Positions 51,886 to 61,969 are shown, counted from the first letter of the stretch. The stretch is 64,000 nt of DNA from JBGAHD01 sp044226395 (GCA_044226395.1 JBGAHD010000006.1:152356-216355); one strand, 5' to 3'. Notes: a model not told the origin generated them from the sequence alone. A program made the numbers and translations.

Positions 51886-54284
51886 CACTTCGCGTCCTGA
51901 CTCCGATCCCGATCGCGGAAAGTATCCGCGCGCGCGGTCAATGTCACCGCGCGCACGGCGTACTCGGCCGGCGCGGGCGAAGCGCCGGGTTCGAGGCTCA
52001 AGCGTAGCGCGCGCGTGGCCGGACTCAACTTGCCCTGGGCGCTCAAATGCAAACGACCGTCGTCGCCGCAGACTTGATAGTCGAAGACCACGGACTCCCA
52101 GCCACCCTCGACCTGTCGCCACAGATCGGCGCGCGCCGCCGTGCCCGCGCGCGCGCAGGCGAGTTCGAGCGTGAAGCTCGCCAACGCTTGACCCTGGGCC
52201 GACCACGGTCGCTCCCAGCGCAAGGACTCACCCGACAGCGGCGCGCGTGGATCGAGCGCGACGTCCTCGAGCAAGTTCGGTTGTCGCAGCCGATAGAGGG
52301 CCGCGCCATTGATGCTCAACTCGACCGTGCCTTCGCGACGCAGGAAAGCACGCACCGCGCGTGGCACGCGTGCCTCGCGCACGACCACGTGCGTCGCGCC
52401 GAGCGAACGCGCGAGCTTGGCGTGAGCCTCGCCCGTGGTATCGCCAGTAGCGGCCGCGGCGAGCGCATTGGTTGTCGGGTCGTACCACGACACGGTGACG
52501 CCGCGACCCGCCAACTCCGCGACCGCGGGTTCGAAGTCGAGCGGCGCGTAGACGAAGAAGTTCGGCCCATACGTCGAGCGCAGATGCGCCGCCAACAGAC
52601 GTTCGGGCAGATACTCGCGCAAGAACGCTTCGCGATAGCGAATGCCGTCCTGCCCGATGCGCGCGATCACGGCGTGATGCAGCATCCAGTTCACATTGCC
52701 CATGAAGGCCAGATTCACGGTCATCACGAGCGCCGTGATCAGCGCGAAACCGCGCGCCGCCGAAGCGCGCGCGATCGCCACCGCCATCACCGCCGCGAGG
52801 ATCGCGAGCGACGGCAACTGATAACGCAGGTACTGCATCTGCAGGAACATCACCACGAAGCCGACGATGCCCACCAGCCACGCCGCGCGCAGAGCGCGAT
52901 GCCGCCACGCCAGCAACAGCAACGGCGCGAACACCAGCCACTGAAAGCCGGCCGTGCCGTCCCAACCTTCCTGATAGCGGTTGGTGTTGACCACGAGTTG
53001 ATAGATCGTGTCCCAATGCAGACCCGCGCGATACGTCGGGTCATACCAGCGCTCGACCGGAAACAGACTCGACTGAAAGACATCGTTGAACAAGGGCAGC
53101 ACCGGATTGCCCGTGAGCTTCCAGGCATAGGCGTAACTCGATCCACCGATCAGCAACACCCAACCGACGGCGGCGAGAATCCGCGTCCATGGCCAGCAGC
53201 GCGCCTGCCACAACACCCACAGCGCGATCAGTCCCACCCAAACGACATTGCTGACCTTGCAGCCCAGCGCGAAGCCGATGAGGATGGCGCCGGTTCGCCA
53301 CCACGTCTCGCGCCGCTCGCCGCGCGCGGTGCTCGCCGCGAGCAAGGCCAACGCCAGGGCGATCGTCAGCGAGATCAACTCCGTCTGCATGCTGTGCAAC
53401 AACGTCGAGATCAAGGGCTGCGTCGCGAATAGCGCGATGCCCCACCAGCGCCAGCGCGCATCGACGCGCCAGAACGCGAGCAACTGCCACAGCAGATGCA
53501 GCGCCACGATCAGAAACAAGGTATTGAGCGCGCCGCGCGCCTCGGTCGCGCCCACGACCTGGGCGATGCCCTGCAGCACATCGGTCGCCCACGGCGCCAG
53601 TGCCCACACTTGCGACACCGCGTCCATGCGGTAATAGCCCAGGGTCTGCAATTGATACGGCAGGCCCAGGTGATACACGACATCGTCGAACTGCGTGGTC
53701 GGCAACCACGCCGTGATCGCGACATAGCCGATCGCCGGCACGATCCAGCGCGCGGCTTCCGGCAGCGGCTCGGATGACCACCAGGGCGCCACGATCTCGC
53801 GCCACAGCGCGCGCACGTCCTGGCGCCGCGACCACACCAGCAAGCCGCCGACGAGCAAGTACACGGGCGCGGCGTGCACCCGATACGGCAGCAACCAGCC
53901 CACGACTCCCGCGCACAGCGCCAGGCCCGCCAGCAAGGCAATCCAGGGCCGCGCGGGCACCTGGCCGACCAAGCGCGATCCGATCGCCATCGCGATCAGG
54001 GCCAGCGCCGCCACGGCCGCGCTGCCGACAATGCCGAGCATCGCCACATGCACGACGCCGACCACCACGGCCGCGGCGCGCGCCACGTCGACGCGACCGC
54101 CGCGCGCGATCAGGCGCGCGACCAAGGACACGAATCCCACGTAGACCACGGCCTCGACGACGCGCGGCCAGCGCACCTGCCCGAACAGATCATGCTGCCA
54201 GCCGCCGAACACGCACAGCGCCGCCGCCAACGCGACCAGCGCTGTCTCGGCGCGCCCCCACCCGATCATTCCCTTGATGCTCAT
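51882..54284 (-). CDS. Large GT-C-type membrane glycosyltransferase
   Basis: 800 residues. About 12-14 hydrophobic helices in the first 540 residues, with an extracytoplasmic loop after the third to fourth helix containing TTQFDDVVYHLGLPYQLQTL, quoted by TTQFDDVVYHLGLP; the Asp pair there is typical of lipid-linked-sugar GT-C enzymes (ArnT/PMT-like). The C-terminal 250 residues form a soluble, probably periplasmic domain with beta-rich character. Inferred role: transfer of the sugar flipped by GtrA to a glycan or protein at the periplasmic face, like GtrC. ATG at 54284, with another at 54272 possible. No acceptor is evident. Confidence 0.82.
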   Translation of the reverse strand: MSIKGMIGWGRAETALVALAAALCVFGGWQHDLFGQVRWPRVVEAVVYVGFVSLVARLIARGGRVDVARAAAVVVGVVHVAMLGIVGSAAVAALALIAMAIGSRLVGQVPARPWIALLAGLALCAGVVGWLLPYRVHAAPVYLLVGGLLVWSRRQDVRALWREIVAPWWSSEPLPEAARWIVPAIGYVAITAWLPTTQFDDVVYHLGLPYQLQTLGYYRMDAVSQVWALAPWATDVLQGIAQVVGATEARGALNTLFLIVALHLLWQLLAFWRVDARWRWWGIALFATQPLISTLLHSMQTELISLTIALALALLAASTARGERRETWWRTGAILIGFALGCKVSNVVWVGLIALWVLWQARCWPWTRILAAVGWVLLIGGSSYAYAWKLTGNPVLPLFNDVFQSSLFPVERWYDPTYRAGLHWDTIYQLVVNTNRYQEGWDGTAGFQWLVFAPLLLLAWRHRALRAAWLVGIVGFVVMFLQMQYLRYQLPSLAILAAVMAVAIARASAARGFALITALVMTVNLAFMGNVNWMLHHAVIARIGQDGIRYREAFLREYLPERLLAAHLRSTYGPNFFVYAPLDFEPAVAELAGRGVTVSWYDPTTNALAAAATGDTTGEAHAKLARSLGATHVVVREARVPRAVRAFLRREGTVELSINGAALYRLRQPNLLEDVALDPRAPLSGESLRWERPWSAQGQALASFTLELACARAGTAARADLWRQVEGGWESVVFDYQVCGDDGRLHLSAQGKLSPATRALRLSLEPGASPAPAEYAVRAVTLTARADTFRDRDRSQDAKW

Positions 54285-54363
54285 GGGCCCATGATAGTGG
54301 ACCGGCCCCGGGGCAAGTCCCGGTGGTTCTTGCGATAATGCCGACCGCATTCAAGGAGCAGTC

Positions 54364-55737
54364 ATGGCCAGTAACGATCTGCATGTCGTCATCCTCGCCG
54401 CCGGCGAAGGCAAGCGCATGAAATCGGCGCGCCCCAAGGTGCTTCAGCGCATTGCGGGCGTGAGCATGCTCGGTCATGTCATCGCCAGCGCGCGCGAACT
54501 CGGCGCCCTGCGCGTGCACGTGGTCTATGGCCACGGTGGCGATCAGGTCCGCGCGGCGTTCGCGAATCAGGATCTGACTTGGGCGCTTCAGGAGCGCCAA
54601 CTCGGCACGGGTCACGCGGTGCTGCAAGCCCTGCCCGCGATCGACGACGACGCGCGCGTGCTCGTGCTCTACGCCGACGTGCCCCTGATCACCACCGCCA
54701 CCTTGCGCGCCTTGCTCGATGCCGCGCGTGATGGCCTGGCCGTGCTCGCCGAGGTCGTCGCCGATCCGCGCGGCTATGGTCGCTTGCTGCGCGACGCGAA
54801 CGGCGCGGTCACCGCGATCGTCGAGGAACGCGACGCGACGCCCGCGCAGCGCGCGATCGATTGGATCAACACGGGTGTCATCGTCGCGGGCGCGGCCGAT
54901 CTCAAGCGTTGGCTCGCGCGCGTCGGCAACACCAATTCGCAAGGCGAGTATTACCTCACCGACATCTTCGCGCTCGCCGCCGCCGAGGGTCGACCCTCGG
55001 CCTGCGTGCGCTGCCTCGACAGCGGCGAGGCCGAAGGCGCCAACGATGCCTGGCAGTTGGCGCGACTTGAACGACGCTTGCAGTTACGCCGCGCCAAGAC
55101 ACTCGCGCTCGCGGGCGCGCGCCTGGCCGATCCCGCGCGAATCGATATTCGCGGCACCGTGACCGTCGGCCGCGATGTCGAGATCGACGTCGACGTGATC
55201 TTCGAAGGCGAAGTCGTGCTCGGCGATGACGTGCGCGTCGGCCCCTTCACGCGACTTCGCGATGTAAGGCTCGGCGCCGGCACTAACGTGCACGCGCATT
55301 GCGACCTCGACGGCGCCGTCGTCGGCGAGGGCTGTCTGATCGGACCCTACGCGCGACTCCGCCCGGGCACTGAACTCGCCGCCGACGCGCATGTTGGCAA
55401 TTTCGTCGAAACCAAGAAGACTCGCATTGGACGCGGCTCCAAGGCCAATCATCTGACCTATCTTGGCGACGCCGAGATCGGCGCGGGCGTGAACGTCGGC
55501 GCGGGCACCATCACCTGCAATTACGATGGCGCCAACAAGCACCTCACGCAGATCGGCGATGGCGCCTTCATCGGTTCCAACAGCGCGCTGGTCGCGCCAG
55601 TGAGTATTGGCGCGGACGCCACGATCGGCGCCGGCTCGGTGATCACCAGCGCCGTGCCCGATGGCGCGCTGGCCGTGGCGCGCGCGCGGCAGACCGTGGT
55701 GCCGAACTGGCAGCGGCCGAAGAAGACGCCGAAGTAG
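54364..55737 (+). CDS. glmU: Bifunctional UDP-GlcNAc pyrophosphorylase / GlcN-1-P acetyltransferase
   Basis: 457 residues. Acetylates glucosamine-1-phosphate and uridylylates the product to UDP-GlcNAc for peptidoglycan and LPS. N-terminal uridylyltransferase with VVILAAGEGKRMKSARPKVL and YADVPLI. C-terminal left-handed beta-helix with VGNFVETKKTRIGRGSKANH, GAGTITCNYDGANKH and FIGSNSALVAPVSIG, the acetyl-CoA-binding region. Commonly the next gene after atpC in gammaproteobacteria; here a glycosyltransferase operon intervenes. Confidence 0.97.
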   Translation: MASNDLHVVILAAGEGKRMKSARPKVLQRIAGVSMLGHVIASARELGALRVHVVYGHGGDQVRAAFANQDLTWALQERQLGTGHAVLQALPAIDDDARVLVLYADVPLITTATLRALLDAARDGLAVLAEVVADPRGYGRLLRDANGAVTAIVEERDATPAQRAIDWINTGVIVAGAADLKRWLARVGNTNSQGEYYLTDIFALAAAEGRPSACVRCLDSGEAEGANDAWQLARLERRLQLRRAKTLALAGARLADPARIDIRGTVTVGRDVEIDVDVIFEGEVVLGDDVRVGPFTRLRDVRLGAGTNVHAHCDLDGAVVGEGCLIGPYARLRPGTELAADAHVGNFVETKKTRIGRGSKANHLTYLGDAEIGAGVNVGAGTITCNYDGANKHLTQIGDGAFIGSNSALVAPVSIGADATIGAGSVITSAVPDGALAVARARQTVVPNWQRPKKTPK

Positions 55738-55869
55738 TTTTCGATTCGCGCGTGATGAGCGGTGTCGAGGCACGCGCGCTTCGCATCCCTACCGAGGGGT
55801 CACTGCCTGTCCTCTCGAACATCGCTTCGCCCACGATGACGCGCGTTGAGCGCTCCTTCGCGTCCTCCG

Positions 55870-58731
55870 TTAGACCGCGAAGTTCAATCCCGTAGCGCGC
55901 GCCGCCAGCAGCACTTGCTCGCGATGCGCTTCGAGCGTGGCCTCGCGCGCGGCGACTCGCGGCGCGCGATCGAGCGTGGCATCGAGGGCCAGGCCCAGCA
56001 TGTACTCGTGCGCCTCGGCGAGACCGCGCGCCATGGCCGCATCGAGCAAGCCCACGTGGCTCGCGATAGCGATCAGTTCGCGCGTGCGCGTGCTGCTAGT
56101 CAGCGCATCAAAGCGCCGCGCATGCGCCAGCACGAGATGCTGCAAGGTGAACTCGAGATCAACCAGCCCGCCGAGTCCCTGCTTGAGATCGAATCGCGCC
56201 GCGTCGGAACGATCGAGCTGCGCGCGCCAGCGACCGCGCATGTCGAGCACGCTGTGCGTGAGCGCGGAGGGTTCGCGTGGCGTCATTAGCACCTCGCGAC
56301 GCGCGCGCGCGGCGCCTTGCAGCAAGGCCTGATCGCCATCGAGTGGTTGCGCGCGCACCAAGGCCTGGTGTTCCCAGACCCAAGCGCGTTCGCGCTGATA
56401 GTCGGCGAAGGACTCGAGCGTCGTGACCAGCAAACCCTTCGCGCCATCGGGGCGCAGGCGCGTATCGACCGGATAGAGCGTGCCACCGGCGACGGGCGTC
56501 GACAACCAATGCATCAATCGCTGCGCGACGCGCGCGTACCAGCGCGACCCTTCGACCGCGCGCGCGCCTTCGCTCATCGCGGCGGCGCGCGTGGCATCGG
56601 TGACGAAGACCAAGTCGAGATCCGAACCGAAGCCTAGCTCCAGTCCACCGAGACTGCCGTAGGCCAACACCGCGATTCCGGGCTCGTTACCCGGCAGCCG
56701 CCCCCATTGCTGACGCGTATCCGCGATTGCTAGCGCGAACACGCGCTCGAGCATGGCATCCGCGACGTTCGCGAGACGTCGCGCCAACTCATCAGCCGGC
56801 ACCTCGCGCGACAACCACGCCAGCGCCAGGCGAAACAAGGCGCTTTGCTTGACCTCGACGATGCGATTGAGCGATTCCTCGATGTCATCCAGCGGCACGG
56901 CTTCGAGCGCGGACTGCAGCGCCTCGCGCATCGCCGCCAGATCGGGCAGCGCGCGCTGCGCCCGTCGATCAAGCAGATCGTCGAGCAGGATCGGATGCGC
57001 GGTGACGCGCTCGGCCAACCAGGCGCTGCGGCCCAGGACCTCGAGCAGGCGTTCGCGCGCGGCGAGCTGTTCGTCGAGCAGGGCCAGATACGTGGGCCGA
57101 CCGAGAATGGCCGCGAGCAAGGCGAGCAATCGCGCGAGGGTTTCATCGGCATTCGCCGTGGTCGCGAGTCGCGCGAGGCATTGCGACATCACGCGATCGA
57201 GTCGCGCGCGCGCGCGGGACTCGAGGCCGCGAAAGCCAGGGCTGCGCAGGAAGTGCTGCAGCGCCTCGCTGGCGCGCGCGCCGAATGGCGCGGGCAGCGA
57301 GGTCGCGACATCGGCGCTGATCGCGGTCCAGAATTTCGACCAGTCGGTCGTGCCTGTTGGCACGGCGTCGTCGCGCTCGGAATGCAAGGTCTGCGCGAAG
57401 GCGCGGGCGACGACGCGGCGATGCGCATCGAGGGTCTCGAGCAGGGCAGCGCTCGTGGCGAAGCCCAAGCCCTGCGCCAAGCGCTCGCGATCGGCCTCGG
57501 CTTCGGGCAGCACATGGGTCTGCTCGTCGCGCGTCATTTGCACGCGATTCTCCAGGCGCCGCAGGAAGTCGTAGGCCGCGAGGAGTTCCGCGCCCTCGTC
57601 CGCGCTGATGTGTCCGCCCGCGATCGCGGCCTGAAGCGCGGCGCGAAACGCCGGCGTGCGCAGCGCGCGTTCGCGGCCGCCGCGCACGAGCTGCACGAGT
57701 TGCACCAGAAACTCCAACTCGCGAATGCCACCAGGGCCAAGCTTGAGGTGCTCGGACAACTCGCGTCGCGAGACTTCGGCATCGATCAACGCCTTCATTT
57801 CGCGCAAGCCATCGATCGCGGTGTAGTCGAGATATCGGCGGTAAATGAAGGGCGTGAGTTGCTCGCAAAGTTCTCGTCCCGCCACGAGATCGCCCGCGAC
57901 GGGACGCGCCTTGATCCATGCATAGCGCTCCCAGTCGCGACCATCGCGCTGGTAGTAGTGTTCCATCGCGGCGAAGGACAAGGCCAAGCGCCCGGCGCTG
58001 CCGAATGGCCGCAAGCGCATGTCGACGCGATACGCGAAACCATCGGCCGTGACTTCGGCGAGCAATTGAATCAGCCGCTGGCCGAGACGCGAGAAGTAGT
58101 CCTCGTTGTCGAGCACGCGCGCGCCATCGGTGGCGCCGGCCTCGGGAAACGCGAAGATCAGATCGATGTCGGACGAGAAGTTCAGCTCGCCACCACCGAG
58201 CTTGCCCATGCCGATCACCACCAGCCGCTGCGCCGCGCCATCGCTAGCCGCGCGCGGCAAGCCAAAGCGCGTGGCGAAGCCGGCCTCGACGTGGCGTAAC
58301 GCGGCATCCAGGCAGCGCTCGGCCAAGTGGCTGGCACCGGCCAAGGTATCCTCGACGCGATCGAGACCCAACACATCGCGCGCGATCAGGCGCAAGGATT
58401 CGGCGCGACGGAAACGACGCAATGCGCGGATCGCCTCCTCGTCGCTGGCCGCGGGCCAGGGTTCAAGCCAACGAGCCGCGCTGTCGCCAATCGCGCCGTT
58501 GGCGAATCGCAAGAAGGGCTCCGCCAGGAGTTCGATGTACTGCCGCAAGGTCTCGAACGCGAAGTCGCTGACGGCGAGCACCTGACGCAGCGCCCGGCGA
58601 CTGTCGTCGTCTGGCGGACTCAGCCCTTGGGCGGAAGCCAGGGCGCTCAGGCGTTCGAGTCGATCGGTCGCGAGGGCTTCCAGGGCGGCGGACAAGGGGA
58701 GGTTCGGCATCGGCAAGGTCATGCGGCGCAT
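55870..58731 (-). CDS. glnE: Bifunctional glutamine synthetase adenylyltransferase/deadenylylase
   Basis: 953 residues (E. coli 946). Adenylylates glutamine synthetase when nitrogen is plentiful and removes AMP when it is scarce, under PII control. Two nucleotidyltransferase domains are visible: N-terminal GGGELNFSSDIDLIFAFPEA (deadenylylase) and C-terminal GGLELGFGSDLDLVFVTD (adenylylase), each with the D-x-D metal motif. The region between is helical, as expected. Start chosen at 58731, though ATGs at 58722 and 58710 are almost as likely and none has a clear ribosome binding site. Upstream lies a promoter and a terminator-like hairpin that may form an attenuator. Confidence 0.95.
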   Translation of the reverse strand: MRRMTLPMPNLPLSAALEALATDRLERLSALASAQGLSPPDDDSRRALRQVLAVSDFAFETLRQYIELLAEPFLRFANGAIGDSAARWLEPWPAASDEEAIRALRRFRRAESLRLIARDVLGLDRVEDTLAGASHLAERCLDAALRHVEAGFATRFGLPRAASDGAAQRLVVIGMGKLGGGELNFSSDIDLIFAFPEAGATDGARVLDNEDYFSRLGQRLIQLLAEVTADGFAYRVDMRLRPFGSAGRLALSFAAMEHYYQRDGRDWERYAWIKARPVAGDLVAGRELCEQLTPFIYRRYLDYTAIDGLREMKALIDAEVSRRELSEHLKLGPGGIRELEFLVQLVQLVRGGRERALRTPAFRAALQAAIAGGHISADEGAELLAAYDFLRRLENRVQMTRDEQTHVLPEAEADRERLAQGLGFATSAALLETLDAHRRVVARAFAQTLHSERDDAVPTGTTDWSKFWTAISADVATSLPAPFGARASEALQHFLRSPGFRGLESRARARLDRVMSQCLARLATTANADETLARLLALLAAILGRPTYLALLDEQLAARERLLEVLGRSAWLAERVTAHPILLDDLLDRRAQRALPDLAAMREALQSALEAVPLDDIEESLNRIVEVKQSALFRLALAWLSREVPADELARRLANVADAMLERVFALAIADTRQQWGRLPGNEPGIAVLAYGSLGGLELGFGSDLDLVFVTDATRAAAMSEGARAVEGSRWYARVAQRLMHWLSTPVAGGTLYPVDTRLRPDGAKGLLVTTLESFADYQRERAWVWEHQALVRAQPLDGDQALLQGAARARREVLMTPREPSALTHSVLDMRGRWRAQLDRSDAARFDLKQGLGGLVDLEFTLQHLVLAHARRFDALTSSTRTRELIAIASHVGLLDAAMARGLAEAHEYMLGLALDATLDRAPRVAAREATLEAHREQVLLAARATGLNFAV

Positions 58732-58780
58732 GATGCCGGCTGGCCGCGACGCAGGCGAGCGCGACGCGCGAAATCGGCCC

Positions 58781-58820
58781 AAAAGAAAAGCCCGGGCAGG
58801 CTCGCGCCGGCTCGGGCTTT
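58781..58820 (-). terminator. Terminator-like hairpin upstream of glnE
   Basis: On the minus strand, AAAGCCCG (58813-58820) pairs with CGGGCTTT (58787-58794) around a GGC-GCGA-GCC inner hairpin; the T-rich tract TTTTCTTTT follows (58781-58789). No T-run follows on the plus strand, so the direction is minus, that is, into glnE. Confidence 0.7.
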
Positions 58821-58846
58821 CCCCTCCCCTACGGCTGGCGTAGGTG
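58781..58846 (-). ncRNA. Candidate small RNA or glnE leader
   Basis: A plausible minus-strand promoter (-35 GTGGCA at 58874-58879, 16-bp spacer, -10 TACACT at 58852-58857) would start near 58845. The transcript has a first stem (CCTACG / CGTAGG around CCAGC), a GGGGAGGGGAAAG purine tract, and then the terminator hairpin, about 65 nt in all. It matches no RNA family I know. It could be an attenuated leader of glnE or a free small RNA. Confidence 0.4.
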
Positions 58847-58947
58847 GCCCCAGTGTAGCCATTGCCGGGCGCTTGCCACGTCGCAGCGCAACACGGGGTG
58901 AAACGGCGGGTTTCTGGCACAATCGAGCGCTTGCGTGGGGGACATCG

Positions 58948-61923
58948 ATGAACAAGCGTTGGTTGGCGTTGGCGGCCCTGAGCGTGGCGGCCGTGGGCTT
59001 TCAGGCGTCGGCATCGGCCGGCGAATACAGCGTGGTGCGCGTGTTCACGACCGACCCCGCGCTGATCCGGCAGTGGAGCACCGAACACGACCATCTGCTG
59101 ATCAGTCGCGAGAAAGGTCAGGTGATGTTCGAAGCCGACGCGATGCAGCTCGACGCGCTGCGGCGCGCGAAGATCGCGTTCGAAATCGACGCCGAGGCCA
59201 CGGCCGCGCTCGATGAGCAGGCGAAGATTTTCTTGCGCGCCAAGGCCGGCATTCCCGGCTACACCTGTTACCGCACGGTCGCCGAGACCTATGCGCGACT
59301 GAACGCGCTGACGAGCCTGTATCCGCAGCTCGCGAGCCTGGTCGACATCGGCGACACCTGGGAGAAGACCGCGAGCCTCGGCGGCGAGGACCTGCGTCTG
59401 ATCAAGCTGACCAATGCCGCGATCACGGGCGACAAGCCCAAGCTGTTCCTGATGACGTCGATTCACGCGCGCGAGTACACGCCGGCCGAGACGTCACTGC
59501 GCTTCGTCGAGTGGTTGCTGACGAATTACGGCGTCAATGCGGATGCCACGTGGATGCTCGATCACCAGGAAATTCATGTGCTGGTGCAGGCTAATCCGGA
59601 TGGGCGCAAGCAAGCGGAAACCGGGTTGAGTTGGCGCAAGAACGCCAATCAAGGGTATTGCGGCGCAACGAGCACTTCGCGCGGCGCGGATCTCAATCGA
59701 AACTTCCCGTTCAAATGGGGCCAGGCCGTGGGCGGCGGTGGCTCGAGCACTTCGCCGTGCGCTGAAACTTATCGAGGACCGAGCGCGGGTTCGGAACCCG
59801 AAGTACAGGCCGTGGTGAACTACCTGCCGACGATTTATCCCGATCAGCGCGGGCCGGCCATCACCGATCCGGCGCCCGACACGGCCACGGGCATATTTCT
59901 CGATTTGCACAGTTACTCGAGTCTGGTGTTGTGGCCCTGGGGCTTCACGCAGACGGGTAGCACGGGCTTTGCGCCGAACGCGGCGCAGTTGGAAACGCTC
60001 GGTCGTCGCTTCGCCTGGTACAACCGCTACACGCCCGAGCAGTCCAATGATCTCTACGCCACCGATGGCACGACCGACGATCACGCTTATGGCGAGCTCG
60101 GCGTGGCGGCTTATACATTCGAAATGGGCACGGCGTTCTTCGAAAGTTGCGCGAATTTCGAAAGCACGGTTTATCCCGATAATTTGGCCGCGTTGATCTA
60201 TGCCGCGCGCACGGTGCGCGCGCCGTATCGTTGGCCGGCGGGTCCGGAGGCGCGCGAGGTTCGCGTCTCGCCTGATCTGATCATCGCCGGTGACGCCGCG
60301 CGCGTGGTCGCGACGGTCGACGATGGTCGATTCAATCAAGGCAATGGTGGCACGCAGTCCGTGCACACCATCGCCGCGGCCAGTGCCTACATCGATACGC
60401 CGCCTTGGAATGCGGGCGCGACGGCAATGGCCTTGGGCGCGCAGGATGGTGGCTTCAATACCAGCAGCGAAGTGGTCGGTGGCGCGCTCAACACCTCGGG
60501 CCTGAGCGTGGGCAAGCATCTGGTCTATGTGCAGGGCCGCGATGCGTCGAGCAGCGACGGTCCGCCCGCCGCGGCCTTCGTCGAAGTGGCGAGCCCCGCT
60601 GAAGTCGGCCAACTCAATGGCGCCATCACCGATGCGCGCACCGGCGCGCCGCTCGCGGGCGCGAACGTGCGCACGGGCACGCTGACGGTCGGCACCCTGA
60701 CCGATGGCACCTACACGCGACGACTGCGCGCCGGCACGTACACGCTGGAAGCCAGCGCGGCCGGCTATGAAACGGAGACCGTGACCGGCGTGAACATTGT
60801 TGCCGGCCAGAGCGTCGCGCGCGATGTGCAGTTGTATTCGCTGTGCACCTTACTCGACGAGAACGCCGAGAACGGCGCGAATGGCTGGACCACGCAGGTC
60901 CTCGCCGGCGGCAACACCTGGGGCATCATCAATCCCAACGCGGTGACTACGACCAAGGCCTGGACCGAGAGTCCCTCCGGCACCTACGGCAACAACATCA
61001 ACACGGCGCTGCTGTCACCGGTGCGCAATCTCACGGGCTACACCTCGCCGGTGTTGTCGTTTGATTCGTATTGCGACACCGAAGCCGGCTACGACTACGG
61101 CATCGTCGAGTACAGCACGAACGGCGGCACGTCGTGGACGGAAGCGTGGCGCTGCAACGGCGATCCGAGCTGGCAGCGAGTGTCGATGGCCCTGCCCGCG
61201 CTGGCCGGTTCCGCGCAAGCGCGCATTCGCCTTCGAACGACCAGCGATACGGGTGTGGTCGAGGACGGCTGGTACGTCGACAATCTGCAGTTGAACGCGG
61301 GTGGCCCGACGTGTCGCAACGCCGCCGTGGTCAGCGCGCCGGGCGTGCCTGATCTTGCCGATGCCAGCGATACGGGCGCGGCGAACAACGACAACATCAC
61401 CAATGCCGCCACGCCGCGCTTCACCGGCACCTGCGTCACCGGCGACAGCATTCAACTGCGCAGCGGCTCCACCGCGGTTGGCGCGCCAGTGATTTGCGCC
61501 GCGAATGCTTACGACATCTCGGTGGCCTTGAGCGAAGGCGCGCAGTCGATCACGACCGTGGCGACGCGCGCGAGCATCAGCAGCGCGCCGTCCGCGACGC
61601 TCTCGATCACGGTCGATCGCACCGCGCCCACCGCGCCGGCCCTCACGATGACCGCGCCTTCGTATGCGCCATCGCCGACGATCCAAGGCACGGCGAGCGA
61701 GAATCAGGGCGTGGTGACGGTGTACGAAGGCGCGACGACGGTGTGCGCCTCGGCGGCGCTTACGGCGGCCAGCGCCAATGCCTGGTCGTGCGCGTCGAGT
61801 CTGGGCGCCGGCGCGCACGTGTTGAGCGCGCGGCACACGGATCTCGCGGGCAATGTGTCGGCGGCGTCGGGCAACAGCACGGTCAACGTCGTCGACGGCG
61901 TGTTCGCGGACGGCTTCGAGTAA
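58948..61923 (+). CDS. Secreted M14 zinc carboxypeptidase with accessory domains
   Basis: 991 residues. Signal peptide about 1-26. Propeptide-like region to about 110. M14 catalytic domain about 115-430: zinc ligands H173 and E176 (TSIHAREYTP), H321 (LDLHSYSSLVLW), substrate-binding GADLNRNFPF, and catalytic Glu392 (YTFEMGTAFFE). A CarboxypepD_reg domain (about 555-635, LNGAITDARTGAPLAGANV), a MAM/jelly-roll-like domain (about 635-790, DENAENGANGWTTQ and DGWYVDNLQL), and bacterial Ig-like domains (about 795-980) follow. It ends exactly in VFADGFE. Likely extracellular protein degradation. The ATG at 58948 has GGGGGA upstream. Confidence 0.94.
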   Translation: MNKRWLALAALSVAAVGFQASASAGEYSVVRVFTTDPALIRQWSTEHDHLLISREKGQVMFEADAMQLDALRRAKIAFEIDAEATAALDEQAKIFLRAKAGIPGYTCYRTVAETYARLNALTSLYPQLASLVDIGDTWEKTASLGGEDLRLIKLTNAAITGDKPKLFLMTSIHAREYTPAETSLRFVEWLLTNYGVNADATWMLDHQEIHVLVQANPDGRKQAETGLSWRKNANQGYCGATSTSRGADLNRNFPFKWGQAVGGGGSSTSPCAETYRGPSAGSEPEVQAVVNYLPTIYPDQRGPAITDPAPDTATGIFLDLHSYSSLVLWPWGFTQTGSTGFAPNAAQLETLGRRFAWYNRYTPEQSNDLYATDGTTDDHAYGELGVAAYTFEMGTAFFESCANFESTVYPDNLAALIYAARTVRAPYRWPAGPEAREVRVSPDLIIAGDAARVVATVDDGRFNQGNGGTQSVHTIAAASAYIDTPPWNAGATAMALGAQDGGFNTSSEVVGGALNTSGLSVGKHLVYVQGRDASSSDGPPAAAFVEVASPAEVGQLNGAITDARTGAPLAGANVRTGTLTVGTLTDGTYTRRLRAGTYTLEASAAGYETETVTGVNIVAGQSVARDVQLYSLCTLLDENAENGANGWTTQVLAGGNTWGIINPNAVTTTKAWTESPSGTYGNNINTALLSPVRNLTGYTSPVLSFDSYCDTEAGYDYGIVEYSTNGGTSWTEAWRCNGDPSWQRVSMALPALAGSAQARIRLRTTSDTGVVEDGWYVDNLQLNAGGPTCRNAAVVSAPGVPDLADASDTGAANNDNITNAATPRFTGTCVTGDSIQLRSGSTAVGAPVICAANAYDISVALSEGAQSITTVATRASISSAPSATLSITVDRTAPTAPALTMTAPSYAPSPTIQGTASENQGVVTVYEGATTVCASAALTAASANAWSCASSLGAGAHVLSARHTDLAGNVSAASGNSTVNVVDGVFADGFE

Positions 61924-61933
61924 GAATCGGGAT

Positions 61934-61960
61934 CGACGCCGCGCGATTCGCGCGGCGTCG
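61934..61960. terminator. Bidirectional hairpin, carboxypeptidase / mgtE junction
   Basis: Perfect 12-bp inverted repeat CGACGCCGCGCG / CGCGCGGCGTCG with loop ATT, between convergent genes 46 bp apart. No T-tract. Confidence 0.6.
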
Positions 61961-61969
61961 CTATCGGCA

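Noticed and set aside
58915..58936. Sigma54 promoter before the carboxypeptidase gene (TGGCAC ... TTGC)
   Set aside because: The two blocks are separated by 10 bp instead of the required 5.
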